DNA of 64,000 bases from Pterobdella sp. o SKG-2022 (taxonomy: Eukaryota > Annelida > Clitellata > Hirudinida > Piscicolidae). This document shows, piece after piece, positions 63,873-64,000 of this stretch; position 1 is the first letter of the stretch, and each line of letters starts with the position of its first letter. The stretch covers positions 6,505,007 to 6,569,006 of the forward strand of contig OZ038327.1 of assembly GCA_964035795.1 (NCBI GenBank). Reading direction: 5' to 3'. Below the pieces are notes generated by a model. The model saw only the letters and a program-made list of their open reading frames with translations, was not told where the DNA came from and searched no databases. Made by a program: the position numbers and the translations under genes.

Positions 63873-64000
63873 CTTCTTTAGTAGACGCCGTTGACTACGG
63901 TTGCCTTCTCATTTGTTCGTAAAAAATTTGATCAAAATCTGTATAAAAGATTTATTTTAAGAGGAAAAATTAGATATTTGGAGTACTTTTGAAAGAAGTT
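63873..64000. repeat. Inverted copy of the 39870-40005 repeat
   Basis: Reverse complement of 39870-40005 with scattered differences, running off the end of the window. Includes gtagacgccgttgac, aaaatttgatcaaaat and tagatatttggagtact. Confidence 0.75.

Overview
This window is AT-rich nuclear DNA from an invertebrate animal. The evidence is spliced genes with GT-AG introns, a calcium-activated potassium channel and a tetraspanin (both animal-type families), and a dense mix of non-LTR retrotransposons, tRNA-derived SINEs, foldback DNA elements and very long microsatellites. The species cannot be fixed from sequence alone. No bacterial-type operon, CRISPR array or viral genome is present.

Four host genes can be read through their exons. 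(1) NOC4L (nucleolar complex protein 4, 60S/40S ribosome biogenesis), + strand, 165-11238, 11 exons, 5' part outside the window. (2) A tetraspanin-like four-transmembrane protein, + strand, 22386-37060, seven exons found; the first exon and the exon with the Cys-Cys-Gly motif were not found. (3) GCSH (glycine cleavage system H protein, mitochondrial), + strand, 40295-42967, complete in five exons, 158 residues, with the lipoyl-lysine. (4) A small-conductance Ca2+-activated K+ channel (SK/KCNN), - strand, 53406 down to 47018: pore, S6, calmodulin-binding domain and coiled coil; S1-S5 and the extreme C-terminus were not found. GCSH and SK are convergent. Exons and introns are short (many introns about 70-350 bp) except where transposons have entered.

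The rest is mobile DNA. The 7.6-kb NOC4L intron (521-8134) holds a jockey-like LINE, an antisense RTE-like LINE split by a second RTE-like LINE, and a piggyBac-like MITE. A Penelope-like remnant lies at about 10-10.6 kb. Between NOC4L and the tetraspanin exons lie an RTE-like fragment, an I-like LINE and a 915-bp (GT)n array. The tetraspanin introns hold an I-like LINE with an RNase H domain, a 1454-bp pure (GAA)n array attached to a LINE 3' tail, a (TATC)n array, and an RTE-like LINE with C-terminal C2H2 fingers. The right third (54-64 kb) has no recognised host exon and consists of LINEs inserted into LINEs, MITEs and unassigned AT-rich DNA.

The observations most worth following are two exons whose 5' splice site directly abuts a (GT)n array, LINE tails as apparent seeds of (GAA)n/(GT)n arrays, a PHD finger embedded in the RTE-like LINEs, a SINE tail resembling the 3' end of an L2-like LINE in the same window, and a near-perfect 100-bp-arm palindrome.
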